From assembly GCF_900111025.1 (NCBI RefSeq), contig NZ_FOFN01000003.1, positions 372,001 to 436,000 of the forward strand: a DNA stretch of 64,000 bases. Direction: 5' to 3'. The position numbers were made by a program, and so were the translations under genes. Shown piece by piece: positions 47,710 to 56,072 of the stretch (the first letter of the stretch is position 1; the number at the start of each line of letters is the position of its first letter). The notes beneath the pieces were generated by a model. It searched no databases. It worked only from the letters and a program-made list of their open reading frames with translations, and was not told the DNA's origin. Source of the stretch: Hyunsoonleella jejuensis (GTDB lineage Bacteria > Bacteroidota > Bacteroidia > Flavobacteriales > Flavobacteriaceae).

Positions 47710-49323
47710 ATGACTGCATTTTTTAGGAAGCGTGCAAAAAACGCTAAAAACGATATTTTAAGTGGCCTTACAGTGGCTTTAGCTTTGGTGCCAGAAGCTG
47801 TAGCTTTTGCCTTTGTGGCAGGTGTTGATCCCTTAGTTGGATTATATGCGGCATTTATGATTGGTTTAATTACTTCAGTTTTCGGCGGGCGCCCAGGCAT
47901 GATAAGTGGTGCAACAGGGGCTTTAGCAGTCGTTATGGTGAGTTTGGTAGCCGAAGGAAATGCCATGGGAGAAGCATCAGAACAACTAGGCTTGTACTAT
48001 TTGTTTGCTACCGTAATTTTAATGGGAGTTATTCAAACATTAGCAGGCGTTTTAAAGCTTGGTAAATTTGTAAGGCTCATTCCGCATCCCGTAATGATGG
48101 GTTTTGTTAATGGATTAGCCATAGTGATTTTCCTGTCGCAATTGAATCTTTTTAAAGATGCCAATGGCGATTGGTTTGCTGGTTCACAAATGTGGGTTAT
48201 GTTAGGTTTAGTGGCCTTAACTATGGGTATTATGTTTGGTTTGCCTAAGCTTACCAAAAAATTACCAGAAGCGTTAATCGCTATTTTGGTAGTTTCGGCA
48301 ATCGTAATTTTTGGAAATTTAGATGTTGCTACCGTTGGAAGTTTTATTCGTGATGGTGGTGGCGAAGGCTTAAAAGGGGGCTTACCACAATTTCAAGCAG
48401 ATATATTTAGTAAAGTGCCTTTTAATTGGCAAACTATAAAATTCATTGGGCCATACGCAGTTATTTTAGCAGCTATAGGGCTTATAGAATCATTAATGAC
48501 CCTTAATTTAGTCGATGAAATTACTGAAACTCGAGGAAACGCCAATAGGGAATGTATGGCACAGGGTGGCGCTAATATTGTTACTGGTTTCTTTGGTGGT
48601 ATGGGCGGTTGTGCCATGATTGGGCAATCGTTAATTAATATTAAAGGTGGCGGTCGTGGCAGATTATCAGGTATTGTAGCCGCCGTGGCATTATTAATCT
48701 TTATACTTTTTGCTTCGGGCTTAATCGAGCAGGTGCCAATTGCGGCATTGGTTGGTGTAATGTTTATGGTAGTTATCGGCACATTCGCATGGAGTAGTTT
48801 CAGGATTTTAGGTAAAATACCTCTAACCGATGCCATTGTTTTAATTGCGGTATCATTAATCACCGTTTGGAAAGACTTGGCAGTGGCCGTAATAGCTGGT
48901 GTTATTATTAGTGCGTTGGTGTTCTCATGGGAAAATGCGAAACGAATTAGGGCAAGAAAGCGCATGAAAGAAGATGGAACAAAGGTTTACGAAATCTGGG
49001 GGCCTTTGTTTTTTGGGTCTATTAAAGAATTTAACGAGAAATTTGATGTAAAAAACGATCCAGATTATGTAGAAATTGATTTTGTAGAGTCTCGAATTAG
49101 TGACCATTCAGCACTTGAAGCTATATTTAATTTAGTCGAAAAATATGAGGCTGCTGGAAAAGTTATAAAACTTAAACATTTAAGTGAAGACTGTAAAGTA
49201 CTTTTATACAAGGCAAACCCTAAATTTACAGAAGTGATTATCGAGGATATTGATGACCCGCGCTATCATCTTGCCGAAAATCCAGAGGCGTTTCCAAAAT
49301 CTATTTCGGAGTATGAACTTTAA
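47710..49323 (+). CDS. SulP family anion transporter with STAS domain
   Basis: 537-residue SulP/SLC26 permease. About 12-14 membrane segments (residues about 20-400) beginning with GLTVALALVPEAVAFAFVAG, the SulP signature GPAxGLYA-like DPLVGLYAAFMIGL, and a cytosolic STAS domain at about 420-525 (VYEIWGPLFFGSIKEF). Possible substrates are sulfate, bicarbonate or organic acids; no carbonic anhydrase gene is adjacent to choose among them. Confidence 0.93.
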   Translation: MTAFFRKRAKNAKNDILSGLTVALALVPEAVAFAFVAGVDPLVGLYAAFMIGLITSVFGGRPGMISGATGALAVVMVSLVAEGNAMGEASEQLGLYYLFATVILMGVIQTLAGVLKLGKFVRLIPHPVMMGFVNGLAIVIFLSQLNLFKDANGDWFAGSQMWVMLGLVALTMGIMFGLPKLTKKLPEALIAILVVSAIVIFGNLDVATVGSFIRDGGGEGLKGGLPQFQADIFSKVPFNWQTIKFIGPYAVILAAIGLIESLMTLNLVDEITETRGNANRECMAQGGANIVTGFFGGMGGCAMIGQSLINIKGGGRGRLSGIVAAVALLIFILFASGLIEQVPIAALVGVMFMVVIGTFAWSSFRILGKIPLTDAIVLIAVSLITVWKDLAVAVIAGVIISALVFSWENAKRIRARKRMKEDGTKVYEIWGPLFFGSIKEFNEKFDVKNDPDYVEIDFVESRISDHSALEAIFNLVEKYEAAGKVIKLKHLSEDCKVLLYKANPKFTEVIIEDIDDPRYHLAENPEAFPKSISEYEL

Positions 49324-49348
49324 GATTTAAGAATTTTTTATTTTGTTT

Positions 49349-49825
49349 TTATTCTGGAATTGGGTCTCCTTCTCCTGGATTCAATATTGAAAATGCCCAA
49401 TCAGTTGATTTTGGTACATTTAATTTTCCGAGCCATTCTCCACCTAATCCAGCTACTTGAATTTTATTATCAATTACTTCTAATCCTTCTGTTTCTCCAA
49501 AGAAGAATTGAATTCCGTTGTCAAGTGCAATACCCACCGTGTCAGGTATTTTAAATACATAACTTTCGTTTGGTTTAATTGTCACTTTTTCATTAGCACT
49601 AATTGCATTTGAAGTTTCATTGAAAATAAAAATGTTATATACTTTTTCAGTCGCATTATATGTATCAGGTTCGATAGTTTCTCCGCTATAATTTGGATTG
49701 ATATAAACCTTATTATTTTGTGTGTCTTCGCTTTCGTTTGACTTATTTTCCGTTTTCGATTTACATTGGAAAAAGAAAATTGAGACAAATGTTATTATGT
49801 AAACTAAATACTTTCTGTTTTTCAT
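49349..49825 (-). CDS. Accessory lipoprotein of unknown function
   Basis: 158-residue lipoprotein (lipobox FFFQCKS, Cys about residue 21) with an acidic, Ser/Asn-rich linker and a C-terminal beta-rich domain (YNIFIFNETSNAISANEKV). No family recognised. It is preceded by a repeat copy (49834-49916) nearly identical to the one before the next gene, so each looks like a separate cassette. Probably horizontally acquired accessory DNA. Confidence 0.65.
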   Translation of the reverse strand: MKNRKYLVYIITFVSIFFFQCKSKTENKSNESEDTQNNKVYINPNYSGETIEPDTYNATEKVYNIFIFNETSNAISANEKVTIKPNESYVFKIPDTVGIALDNGIQFFFGETEGLEVIDNKIQVAGLGGEWLGKLNVPKSTDWAFSILNPGEGDPIPE

Positions 49826-49833
49826 TTTTCTAA

Positions 49834-49916
49834 TTGTGCCTGATGGGTTGACGGATATGCGCCGTCATTTTATACTTCGACAAGCTCAGCACAAGGGGTT
49901 TATATCCGCCGTAAAC
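49834..49916. repeat. Cassette-associated repeat, copy A
   Basis: 83 bases aligned with 50600-50683; the last 58 differ from copy B by two substitutions and one indel. It contains GCGCCGTCATTTTATA, the dispersed CTTCGACAAGCTCAG motif and ATATCCGCCGTAAAC. It lies immediately upstream of the 158-residue lipoprotein gene. Confidence 0.85.
49874..49896. repeat. Dispersed TTCGAC-type short repeat, copy 3
   Basis: CTTCGACAAGCTCAGCAC, embedded in cassette repeat A. Confidence 0.5.
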
Positions 49917-49933
49917 CGAAAATAGGAAATTTA

Positions 49934-49958
49934 CGAGGACTTTCCGAGAGGAAAGTCA
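49934..49958. repeat. Perfect hairpin in the cassette junction
   Basis: GACTTTCC-GAGA-GGAAAGTC inverted repeat between the two accessory genes, followed by TTGCCCAC at 49982-49989, whose inverse GTGGGCAA stands at 50602-50609. Confidence 0.6.
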
Positions 49959-49996
49959 GAAGCAATGAACTATAGCTAGTGTTGCCCACTGGTTTT

Positions 49997-50584
49997 TTAT
50001 TCGGTTAATTTAATTTTCTTTTTATTCTCGAACCTAAATTCGTGTAATTCCTTTAATTCGGTTGCAATCTTCTCTTTCCATTCCGTAACTTTTTGTTCAT
50101 TTCGACCACTTTCGGTTTCTTTCATTAATTCAAGTCGAATTTCAGAGAATTCCGCCATAATTTCATTGTTGATTTGATTTACAATATCAAAACCTTTGGC
50201 AATTTTCCTTTTATCTTTTAACACTTGTTTTCTGAATTTTCGAGCTTGGATTTCGGCAAGGTCAAATTGCATTTGTTGAAAGTCAATCTGTTTATCAATA
50301 CTCGCAATTTTTGTGGTATCTATCCACGATGCGTTTCCTAAAAATATATTTCCGATTTTTTGATTCAGATTCCGTTTCATAAAGTCAAATCCGCTAATCG
50401 AGTGAGAAATCATAAATTGGCTGAAAACTGCATCATTATTTTCGTCACTAATCTTGATTTTAAAATCGTCAATTGTCAATTTTGAGTCCGAACTCCATTT
50501 TTTTTGACCTTCTTGTAATTCTTGTCCAAAACTTAAATTGAAACAAATTACACTTACTATAAATCCTAAAAATATTCTTCTCAT
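49997..50584 (-). CDS. Accessory secreted protein of unknown function
   Basis: 195-residue protein with a signal peptide (cleaved after LSFGQ, about residue 21). The segments WSSDSKLTIDDFKIKI and FDLAEIQARKFRKQVLKDK recall exported DUF922-like proteins, but the His pair of a metalloprotease site is absent. The C-terminus is a long charged helix. It is bounded by repeat-bearing junctions on both sides. Function unknown. Confidence 0.65.
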   Translation of the reverse strand: MRRIFLGFIVSVICFNLSFGQELQEGQKKWSSDSKLTIDDFKIKISDENNDAVFSQFMISHSISGFDFMKRNLNQKIGNIFLGNASWIDTTKIASIDKQIDFQQMQFDLAEIQARKFRKQVLKDKRKIAKGFDIVNQINNEIMAEFSEIRLELMKETESGRNEQKVTEWKEKIATELKELHEFRFENKKKIKLTE

Positions 50585-50599
50585 TTCTTTTTTTTCAAC

Positions 50600-50683
50600 T
50601 TGTGGGCAATAGGTGGAAGGATTTGCGCCGTTATTTTATACTTCGACAAGCTCAGCACAAGGGGCTTATATCCGCCGTTAAAC
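50600..50683. repeat. Cassette-associated repeat, copy B
   Basis: Second copy of the repeat at 49834-49916, in the same orientation and likewise just upstream of a minus-strand accessory gene. It begins TTGTGGGCAATAGG and ends CCGCCGTTAAAC; GCCGTTA flanks the inner 40 bases on both sides. Confidence 0.85.
50640..50662. repeat. Dispersed TTCGAC-type short repeat, copy 4
   Basis: CTTCGACAAGCTCAGCAC, embedded in cassette repeat B; identical to copy 3. Confidence 0.5.
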
Positions 50684-50779
50684 GAAGTTAGCAGAAATTT
50701 TTGACAAAATCAAGGAGGACTACTAGTATTGAATTCACTATTCCTAAACTAAAACTCATAGTTAAAATTTATGTTCCTC

Positions 50780-51226
50780 TCAGCGCATCGGTCGTTTCAA
50801 TTGCGCCTTAACACGCTCAAAAGATTTTTTACTTGCGCGCTCCCAACGGTAAATGTTATAGGTTTTACCTTTGTTAGCTTCTTGTTTGGCCTCTTTATCT
50901 CTTAATTCCTTAACCCAGTTAAAGCGTTTTTTGGTAATAGAAATCACTAAATCGTCGCCACAACCTAAAGCCTCTAAAGCATTTAAAGCAGCAATTGATA
51001 CGTTTTGCACTTTGTCATTGATAGCATGCAACAATACAGGAACTGAAGAACATGCTCCTGCATGTTCTAATGCGTTAGCAGCCAATTTTCTAGTATTGTA
51101 ATTGCCATGTTTTAAGGCATATTCCAATTTAGGCACGTCTTTGGTGTCCATCCAAAAATTAATAGTGTTTTCAGATGGTTGAAGAACCTTTAGTTTAAAA
51201 AGTAAATATGTGATGTTGTGTAACAT
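50780..51226 (-). CDS. HEAT-repeat protein
   Basis: 148-residue cytoplasmic protein with two or three HEAT-type helical repeats (YNTRKLAANALEHAGACSSV, VQNVSIAALNALEALG). The basic C-terminus ends FERVKAQLKRPMR. Probably a small interaction module; partner unknown. It stands alone upstream of the accessory cassettes. Confidence 0.75.
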   Translation of the reverse strand: MLHNITYLLFKLKVLQPSENTINFWMDTKDVPKLEYALKHGNYNTRKLAANALEHAGACSSVPVLLHAINDKVQNVSIAALNALEALGCGDDLVISITKKRFNWVKELRDKEAKQEANKGKTYNIYRWERASKKSFERVKAQLKRPMR

Positions 51227-51289
51227 GACGTATTGGTAATTGACTACTAATTTGTAGTTAATTTGCTCAAAATGTTACAAAAGGAAGTA

Positions 51290-51745
51290 TTACTTAACTC
51301 TCACACTATCCGGAACCAATTTTGTGTAATCGCCATTGTTTCTAATCACATCACGCACAATTGAAGAGGCTATATAAGATGTGTCGGCAGAGGTTAATAG
51401 GAAAATAGTTTCAATAGGTGCTAAGTCTCTATTGGTATGTGCAATGGCTTTTTCAAACTCAAAATCTGCTGGATTTCTTAAACCTCTTAAAATGAATTGC
51501 ACGTTATTTTTTAAGCAAAAATCAACGGTTAAACCTTCATAGGTTACTACTTTAACTTTGGGTTCATCTTTAAAGGCGTCAATAATAAACTGCTGACGTT
51601 CTTCTAAAGAAAACATGTATTTTTTATCAGCATTTACGCCTATTGCAACAATAATTTCATCAAAAAGTGTAACACCACGTTTAATGATGTCGTAATGTCC
51701 TAAAGTTAACGGATCAAAAGATCCTGGAAAAATGGCACGTTTCAT
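51290..51745 (-). CDS. coaD: Phosphopantetheine adenylyltransferase
   Basis: 151-residue CoaD, the penultimate step of coenzyme A synthesis. The nucleotidyltransferase motif PGSFDPLTLGHYDII (residues 7-21), LRGLRNPADFEFE and the C-terminal DTSYIASSIVRDV are conserved. Downstream of ddl on the same strand, separated by an inverted REP-like pair. Confidence 0.96.
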   Translation of the reverse strand: MKRAIFPGSFDPLTLGHYDIIKRGVTLFDEIIVAIGVNADKKYMFSLEERQQFIIDAFKDEPKVKVVTYEGLTVDFCLKNNVQFILRGLRNPADFEFEKAIAHTNRDLAPIETIFLLTSADTSYIASSIVRDVIRNNGDYTKLVPDSVRVK

Positions 51746-51858
51746 AAAAAGCCCCTATTAATCTCCCCAAAGGGGAGAAACTGATACGTGGTAAATATAC
51801 GAATCTTTGTTCAGGATTGGAGTTTCCCTCCTTTGGAGGGGTTAGAGGAGGCTTTTAG
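51746..51858. repeat. REP-like inverted pair between ddl and coaD
   Basis: Copy 1 (about 51747-51784, AAAAGCCCCTATTAATCTCC, then CCAAAGGGGAGAAAC) and copy 2 (about 51820-51858, inverted, CCTCCTTTGGAGGGG core) share the same A4GCC...CAAAGG...GAAAC framework and could fold into one long stem. Copy 2 runs into the ddl coding sequence and encodes its last residues. Confidence 0.7.
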
Positions 51859-52830
51859 ACTCTCTTGTATCGCATTATCAAACAAATCAGAAAGAGAAAT
51901 ACCTGCAGCGGCAGCTTGCTGAGGTAAAATACTTTCTTTGGTAAGTCCGGGTACTGTATTAACTTCCAATAAATGCGGTTCGCCATCCTTGAAAATATAT
52001 TCTGAACGGGAAAACCCTGTCATCCTTAACACTTCATATACGTTTTTGGCTATGGTATTCACTTTTTCTTCCTGTTCGGGCGTTAATCTGGCAGGGGTTA
52101 TTTCTTGTGATTTTCCTAAATATTTTGCCTCGTAATCAAAAAAATCATTTTCTGAAACAATCTCAGTAATGGGCAGTACTTTGGTTTCGCCCTTGTATGT
52201 GATGACGCCAACTGAAACTTCAACACCATCTAAAAAGGATTCAATTATAATTTCGTCATCTTCTTTAAACGCCACATCAATTGCGTTTTGCAATGCTTCC
52301 TTTTCGTGTACTTTGGTAACCCCAAAACTACTTCCGGCTTTATTGGCTTTTACAAAACAAGGTAGGCCAACTTTATCTATAATGGCATCTTCATCAATAG
52401 TATCACCTAAATTAAGATAGTAAGATTCGGCAGTTTTTATACCATAAGGTTTTAAAACACTCAAACAGTCGCGTTTATTAAAGGTTACAGCAGCTTGATA
52501 CATAGGGCAACTTGTATGGGGAATGCCTAATAACTCAAAATATCCTTGCATAAAACCATCTTCTCCTGGAGAACCATGTATGGCATTAAAAACACAATCA
52601 AAGCTAATTTTAAAGCTGTCTACGTTTATGGAAAAATCGTTTTTATCAATGCTAAATTCTAAATCTTCCTCATCAACATACACCCATTTATCTTTAAAAA
52701 TATGAATGCGATACGGATTGTATTTATCCCTATCTAAAGTTTCGTAAACCACATTACCACTAGTTAATGATATTTTATATTCACTAGAATAGCCACCCAT
52801 AATTATGGCGATGTTCTTCTTACTTTCCAT
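51811..52830 (-). CDS. ddl: D-alanine--D-alanine ligase
   Basis: 339-residue Ddl forming D-Ala-D-Ala for peptidoglycan. ATP-grasp motifs: GGYSSEYKISL at the N-terminus, HGSPGEDG, FVKANKAGSSFGVTKV, and EVNTVPGLT near the C-terminus. The last ~14 residues (SSNPSKGGKLQS) are encoded by a REP-like repeat and are probably a dispensable tail. A VanX-type dipeptidase is elsewhere in this window, but not linked. Confidence 0.96.
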   Translation of the reverse strand: MESKKNIAIIMGGYSSEYKISLTSGNVVYETLDRDKYNPYRIHIFKDKWVYVDEEDLEFSIDKNDFSINVDSFKISFDCVFNAIHGSPGEDGFMQGYFELLGIPHTSCPMYQAAVTFNKRDCLSVLKPYGIKTAESYYLNLGDTIDEDAIIDKVGLPCFVKANKAGSSFGVTKVHEKEALQNAIDVAFKEDDEIIIESFLDGVEVSVGVITYKGETKVLPITEIVSENDFFDYEAKYLGKSQEITPARLTPEQEEKVNTIAKNVYEVLRMTGFSRSEYIFKDGEPHLLEVNTVPGLTKESILPQQAAAAGISLSDLFDNAIQESLKASSNPSKGGKLQS

Positions 52831-52971
52831 AAAGTTGTTTTATGTTCATCTAAATCTGGCAATAAACCGTATTTAATATAGTTAAGCTAAAGTATTATAT
52901 AAATAGCAAAACAAAAAACAGTTGTGTTTAAATCACTTCTTTATATATTTGTCTAATCGAAAAATCTGCAA

Positions 52972-53526
52972 ATGGGTGTCTTTAAGTTTCTATTCAGTAA
53001 AACATTTTTAAAACAATTAGCTTTGGCCATAGTAGCTTTAGTAGTGTTATGTTTTTTCTTGTTGCAATGGTTGAAATCTACAACAAATCACGGTGAATTT
53101 GAAACAGTGCCAGATTTAAAAGGCAAATCCATTAGTGTTGCTGATATGGAGTTAAGCGAAAACAATTTGGTGATGCAAATACAGGATTCGGCAAATTTTA
53201 ATCCAGATTATCCTAAGTTTGCGGTGATAGATCAAGAGCCGGCTGCAGGTACAAAAGTAAAGGAAGACCGAAAAATTTACTTAACCTTAAATCCTTCTGG
53301 GTATAGGAAAGTAGAGGTGCCCGATTTACGAGAACGCACATTTAGACAAGCAGAACCAAACTTAGAGGCCTTAGGTTTTAAAGTGGGTAAAATTACCTAT
53401 GTGGATAACTTAGGTAAGGATATTGTATTGCAATTAAAATACAACGGGGAAACGCTAAACCCTGGAGATAAACTACCTAAAACCTCAAAAATTGATTTGG
53501 TATTAGGTAACGGAAACCGCCCTTAG
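52972..53526 (+). CDS. PASTA domain membrane protein
   Basis: 184 residues: one N-terminal membrane helix (about 14-30), then two PASTA domains (about 42-112, EFETVPDLKGKSISVADMEL; about 113-183, VEVPDLRERTFRQAEPNLEA). No kinase or transpeptidase domain, so it is a free-standing PASTA protein on the periplasmic side, possibly binding peptidoglycan. It precedes rluD by 26 bases and is probably co-transcribed, divergent from ddl. Confidence 0.88.
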   Translation: MGVFKFLFSKTFLKQLALAIVALVVLCFFLLQWLKSTTNHGEFETVPDLKGKSISVADMELSENNLVMQIQDSANFNPDYPKFAVIDQEPAAGTKVKEDRKIYLTLNPSGYRKVEVPDLRERTFRQAEPNLEALGFKVGKITYVDNLGKDIVLQLKYNGETLNPGDKLPKTSKIDLVLGNGNRP

Positions 53527-53552
53527 CATTAGCGTTAAACTAATGCACCACT

Positions 53553-54587
53553 ATGGAAAATCACGAGCCACAATTACCGGACGAAGATAACCTTCACGAA
53601 CATTTTGCCTTTAAAGTTGATAAAGGGCAAACGCCACTGCGCATTGATAAATATTTGATGAATTATATTGAAAATATCACCCGTAGTAAAATTCAAGCTG
53701 CTGCGAAAAATGATGGTATTTTGGTGAATGGCACACCCGTAAAATCTAATTACAAAGTACGACCAAATGATGAGATACGCGTACTTTTTACACACCCAAC
53801 GTACGAAGCTTTATTGGTTGGGGAAGATATTCCATTGGATATCGTTTATGAAGATGATGATGTACTTGTAGTTAATAAGCCGGCAGGTATGGTGGTGCAT
53901 CCTGGGCATGGTAATTATTCAGGGACTTTAATTAATGCCTTGATATATCGTTTTGATAATTTACCAAATAATTCTAGTGAGCGACCTGGATTGGTACATC
54001 GCATAGATAAAGATACTAGTGGGCTTTTGGTTGTTGCCAAAACTGAAAAAGCTATGGCGCATTTATCGCTACAATTTGCCGAAAAAACAAGTGAACGCGA
54101 ATACGTGGCTTTGGTGTGGGGCAATGTTGAAGTTGATGAGGGCACTATTGAGGGTAACATTGGTCGACATCCTAAAAACCGACTCCAAAACACCGTGTTT
54201 TTAAATGATGAAGCCGATAAAGGCAAACCTGCCGTTACACATTATAAAGTTTTAGAGCGTTTGGGCTACGTTACCTTGGTGTCCTGCAAGTTGGAAACAG
54301 GGCGCACACATCAAATACGGGTACACATGAAACATATTGGGCATACCTTATTTAATGACGAACGTTATGGAGGGAATGCCATTCTTAAAGGCACCACATT
54401 CACTAAATACAAACAGTTTGTTGATAACTGTTTTAAAGTCTTACCTAGGCAAGCGTTGCATGCCAAGACATTAGGGTTTACGCATCCTAAAACTGGTAAA
54501 TTCATGCGCTTTGAAACACCTGTTCCTGAAGATATGGTGCAGTGTATTGAAAAATGGCGAGGATATTCTAAGTATCAGGAATTGTAG
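53553..54587 (+). CDS. rluD: RluA-family 23S rRNA pseudouridine synthase
   Basis: 344-residue pseudouridine synthase. An S4 RNA-binding domain lies at about residues 22-85 (RIDKYLMNYIENITRSKIQ). The catalytic motif GLVHRIDKDTSGL has Asp152; KLETGRTHQIRVHM follows. The S4 domain and sequence fit RluD (23S rRNA pseudouridines 1911/1915/1917), but paralogues exist. Downstream of the PASTA gene. Confidence 0.9.
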   Translation: MENHEPQLPDEDNLHEHFAFKVDKGQTPLRIDKYLMNYIENITRSKIQAAAKNDGILVNGTPVKSNYKVRPNDEIRVLFTHPTYEALLVGEDIPLDIVYEDDDVLVVNKPAGMVVHPGHGNYSGTLINALIYRFDNLPNNSSERPGLVHRIDKDTSGLLVVAKTEKAMAHLSLQFAEKTSEREYVALVWGNVEVDEGTIEGNIGRHPKNRLQNTVFLNDEADKGKPAVTHYKVLERLGYVTLVSCKLETGRTHQIRVHMKHIGHTLFNDERYGGNAILKGTTFTKYKQFVDNCFKVLPRQALHAKTLGFTHPKTGKFMRFETPVPEDMVQCIEKWRGYSKYQEL

Positions 54588-54920
54588 GTTTTTGATGCAC
54601 TTTGGTGACTCAGAAAACTTCGTATATAGCAATATTTTTTTAAAGAATCAATAGTTGAAAGCAACTAAAAACTTTTATAACACACTGGATTAACTTAAAA
54701 TAGTGATTGGATATTTGAATCCTTTCATCTTATATGTAAAGCTCAATATTTAGTATAATTAGTGCGTTTTTTTGTATAAGTAAATCTAATGAAAATCAAA
54801 AGAAGTATCAATTCAACTTATATCTTTATCATAAATTTTGTTGAACTTGAATTTATATTCCTAAAAATGAGTTGTAAATTTGATCATCAATTAATAGAAA
54901 ACGTAAACATATAATTTGAA
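54588..54920. other. 333-base intergenic region
   Basis: No reading frame, RNA or strong hairpin seen. A TAAATTTG box at about 54873-54880 is a candidate -7 element for yaaA, without a convincing -33 TTG. Confidence 0.3.
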
Positions 54921-55679
54921 ATGAAATTAGTTATTTCACCAGCAAAATCTTTAGATTTTGAAACTGAATTGCCAACATCAAAACATACAGAACCCCAATT
55001 TTTAAAGCAATCTGAACGCTTAAATAAATTATTAAAGAAAAAATCAGCTAAGAGTTTATCAAAGTTGATGAGTATTTCTGATGCCTTAGGACAATTAAAT
55101 TATGAGCGTAACCAGTCTTGGGAATTGCCTTTTACAACAGACAACGCCAGACCTGCAGTTTATGCGTTTAATGGCGATGTGTATCGTGGACTGGATGCCT
55201 ATACCATTCCAGAGCAGAAAATAGAAACTCTACAAACCACCGTACGTATCCTTTCGGGCTTATATGGGTTGTTAAAACCCATGGATTTAATGCAACCTTA
55301 TCGCTTAGAAATGGGGACAAAAATGCCGGTAGGCACCAAAAAGAACTTGTACGAGTTCTGGAAAAAAGATATTACCAAAGCTTTAAATGAAGAGTTAGAG
55401 GACGATGAATTGTTTCTTAATTTGGCAAGTAACGAATACTTTAAAGCTATCGATGTTAAAGCTTTAAAGGTACCTGTTATTACAGCAAACTTTAAAGATT
55501 TTAAAAACGGCCAATACAAGGTTATCTCATTCTTTGCGAAAGAAGCGCGAGGTGCCATGGCCAGATATATCATTGATACCAATGCCCAAACAATTGAAGA
55601 TTTAAAAGGTTTTAATTACATGGATTATAGGTTTAGTCAAGAGATGTCTAAAGCTAAAGAATTGGTATTTACCAGATAG
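54921..55679 (+). CDS. yaaA: Peroxide stress protein YaaA
   Basis: 252-residue YaaA/DUF328 protein, which lowers free iron during peroxide stress. Conserved start MKLVISPAKSLDFE, RPAVYAFNGDVYRGLDAYT, ILSGLYGLLKPMDLMQPYRLEM split across the middle, and VISFFAKEARGAMARYI. Monocistronic, followed by a terminator. Confidence 0.95.
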   Translation: MKLVISPAKSLDFETELPTSKHTEPQFLKQSERLNKLLKKKSAKSLSKLMSISDALGQLNYERNQSWELPFTTDNARPAVYAFNGDVYRGLDAYTIPEQKIETLQTTVRILSGLYGLLKPMDLMQPYRLEMGTKMPVGTKKNLYEFWKKDITKALNEELEDDELFLNLASNEYFKAIDVKALKVPVITANFKDFKNGQYKVISFFAKEARGAMARYIIDTNAQTIEDLKGFNYMDYRFSQEMSKAKELVFTR

Positions 55680-55704
55680 TACGTGTAGAATACATGCTAT
55701 AAAA

Positions 55705-55740
55705 AAGGGGTTACTTAAAATGTTTTAAGTAACCTCTTAT
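55705..55740 (+). terminator. Terminator of yaaA
   Basis: GGTTACTTAAAA-TG-TTTTAAGTAACC, a 12-base perfect stem with AAAGG/CCTCTT flanks and a T-rich 3' side. Confidence 0.7.
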
Positions 55741-55757
55741 TTTTATCAGTTTGTTAT

Positions 55758-55901
55758 TTATTTCTTGTTTTGTTGATTTTTTATGGTTTTTTCGTTTATG
55801 TCAAAATCATTTGTATTAATATTCGTGTTCCCTGTGGGGTTTGTTGGATTTGTTTGTTCCTTAGTTCTTTCAAATTTCTTTTTATCTTTAATAATTCCCA
55901 T
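55758..55901 (-). CDS. Possible small Asn/Thr/Lys-rich protein
   Basis: A 47-residue frame from ATG 55901 (MGIIKDKKKFERTKEQTNPT...), which can extend upstream to 56018 with a hydrophobic segment. Composition is very polar (Asn, Thr, Lys). No family recognised and no clear coding evidence beyond the open frame; it may not be real. Confidence 0.3.
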   Translation of the reverse strand: MGIIKDKKKFERTKEQTNPTNPTGNTNINTNDFDINEKTIKNQQNKK

Positions 55902-56072
55902 ATGTAATTTTTTTTTGATTACTTTAATATACAAATAAGAAGTCAATAATGGTATTAAAGGTTTCTTAAAATATGATAAGAAAGTCTTAATTACTTTGTA
56001 AAGCCAAGTAAGTTCCATAAGATTTATGGTTATGTAAAAATTGATTATGTTTATGCCTACAAAGCAAATAAT

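Noticed and set aside
48393-48965. 190-residue frame antisense to the SulP gene
   Set aside because: A shadow of a strongly supported transporter gene; low-complexity Ile/Pro/Thr composition typical of antisense frames.
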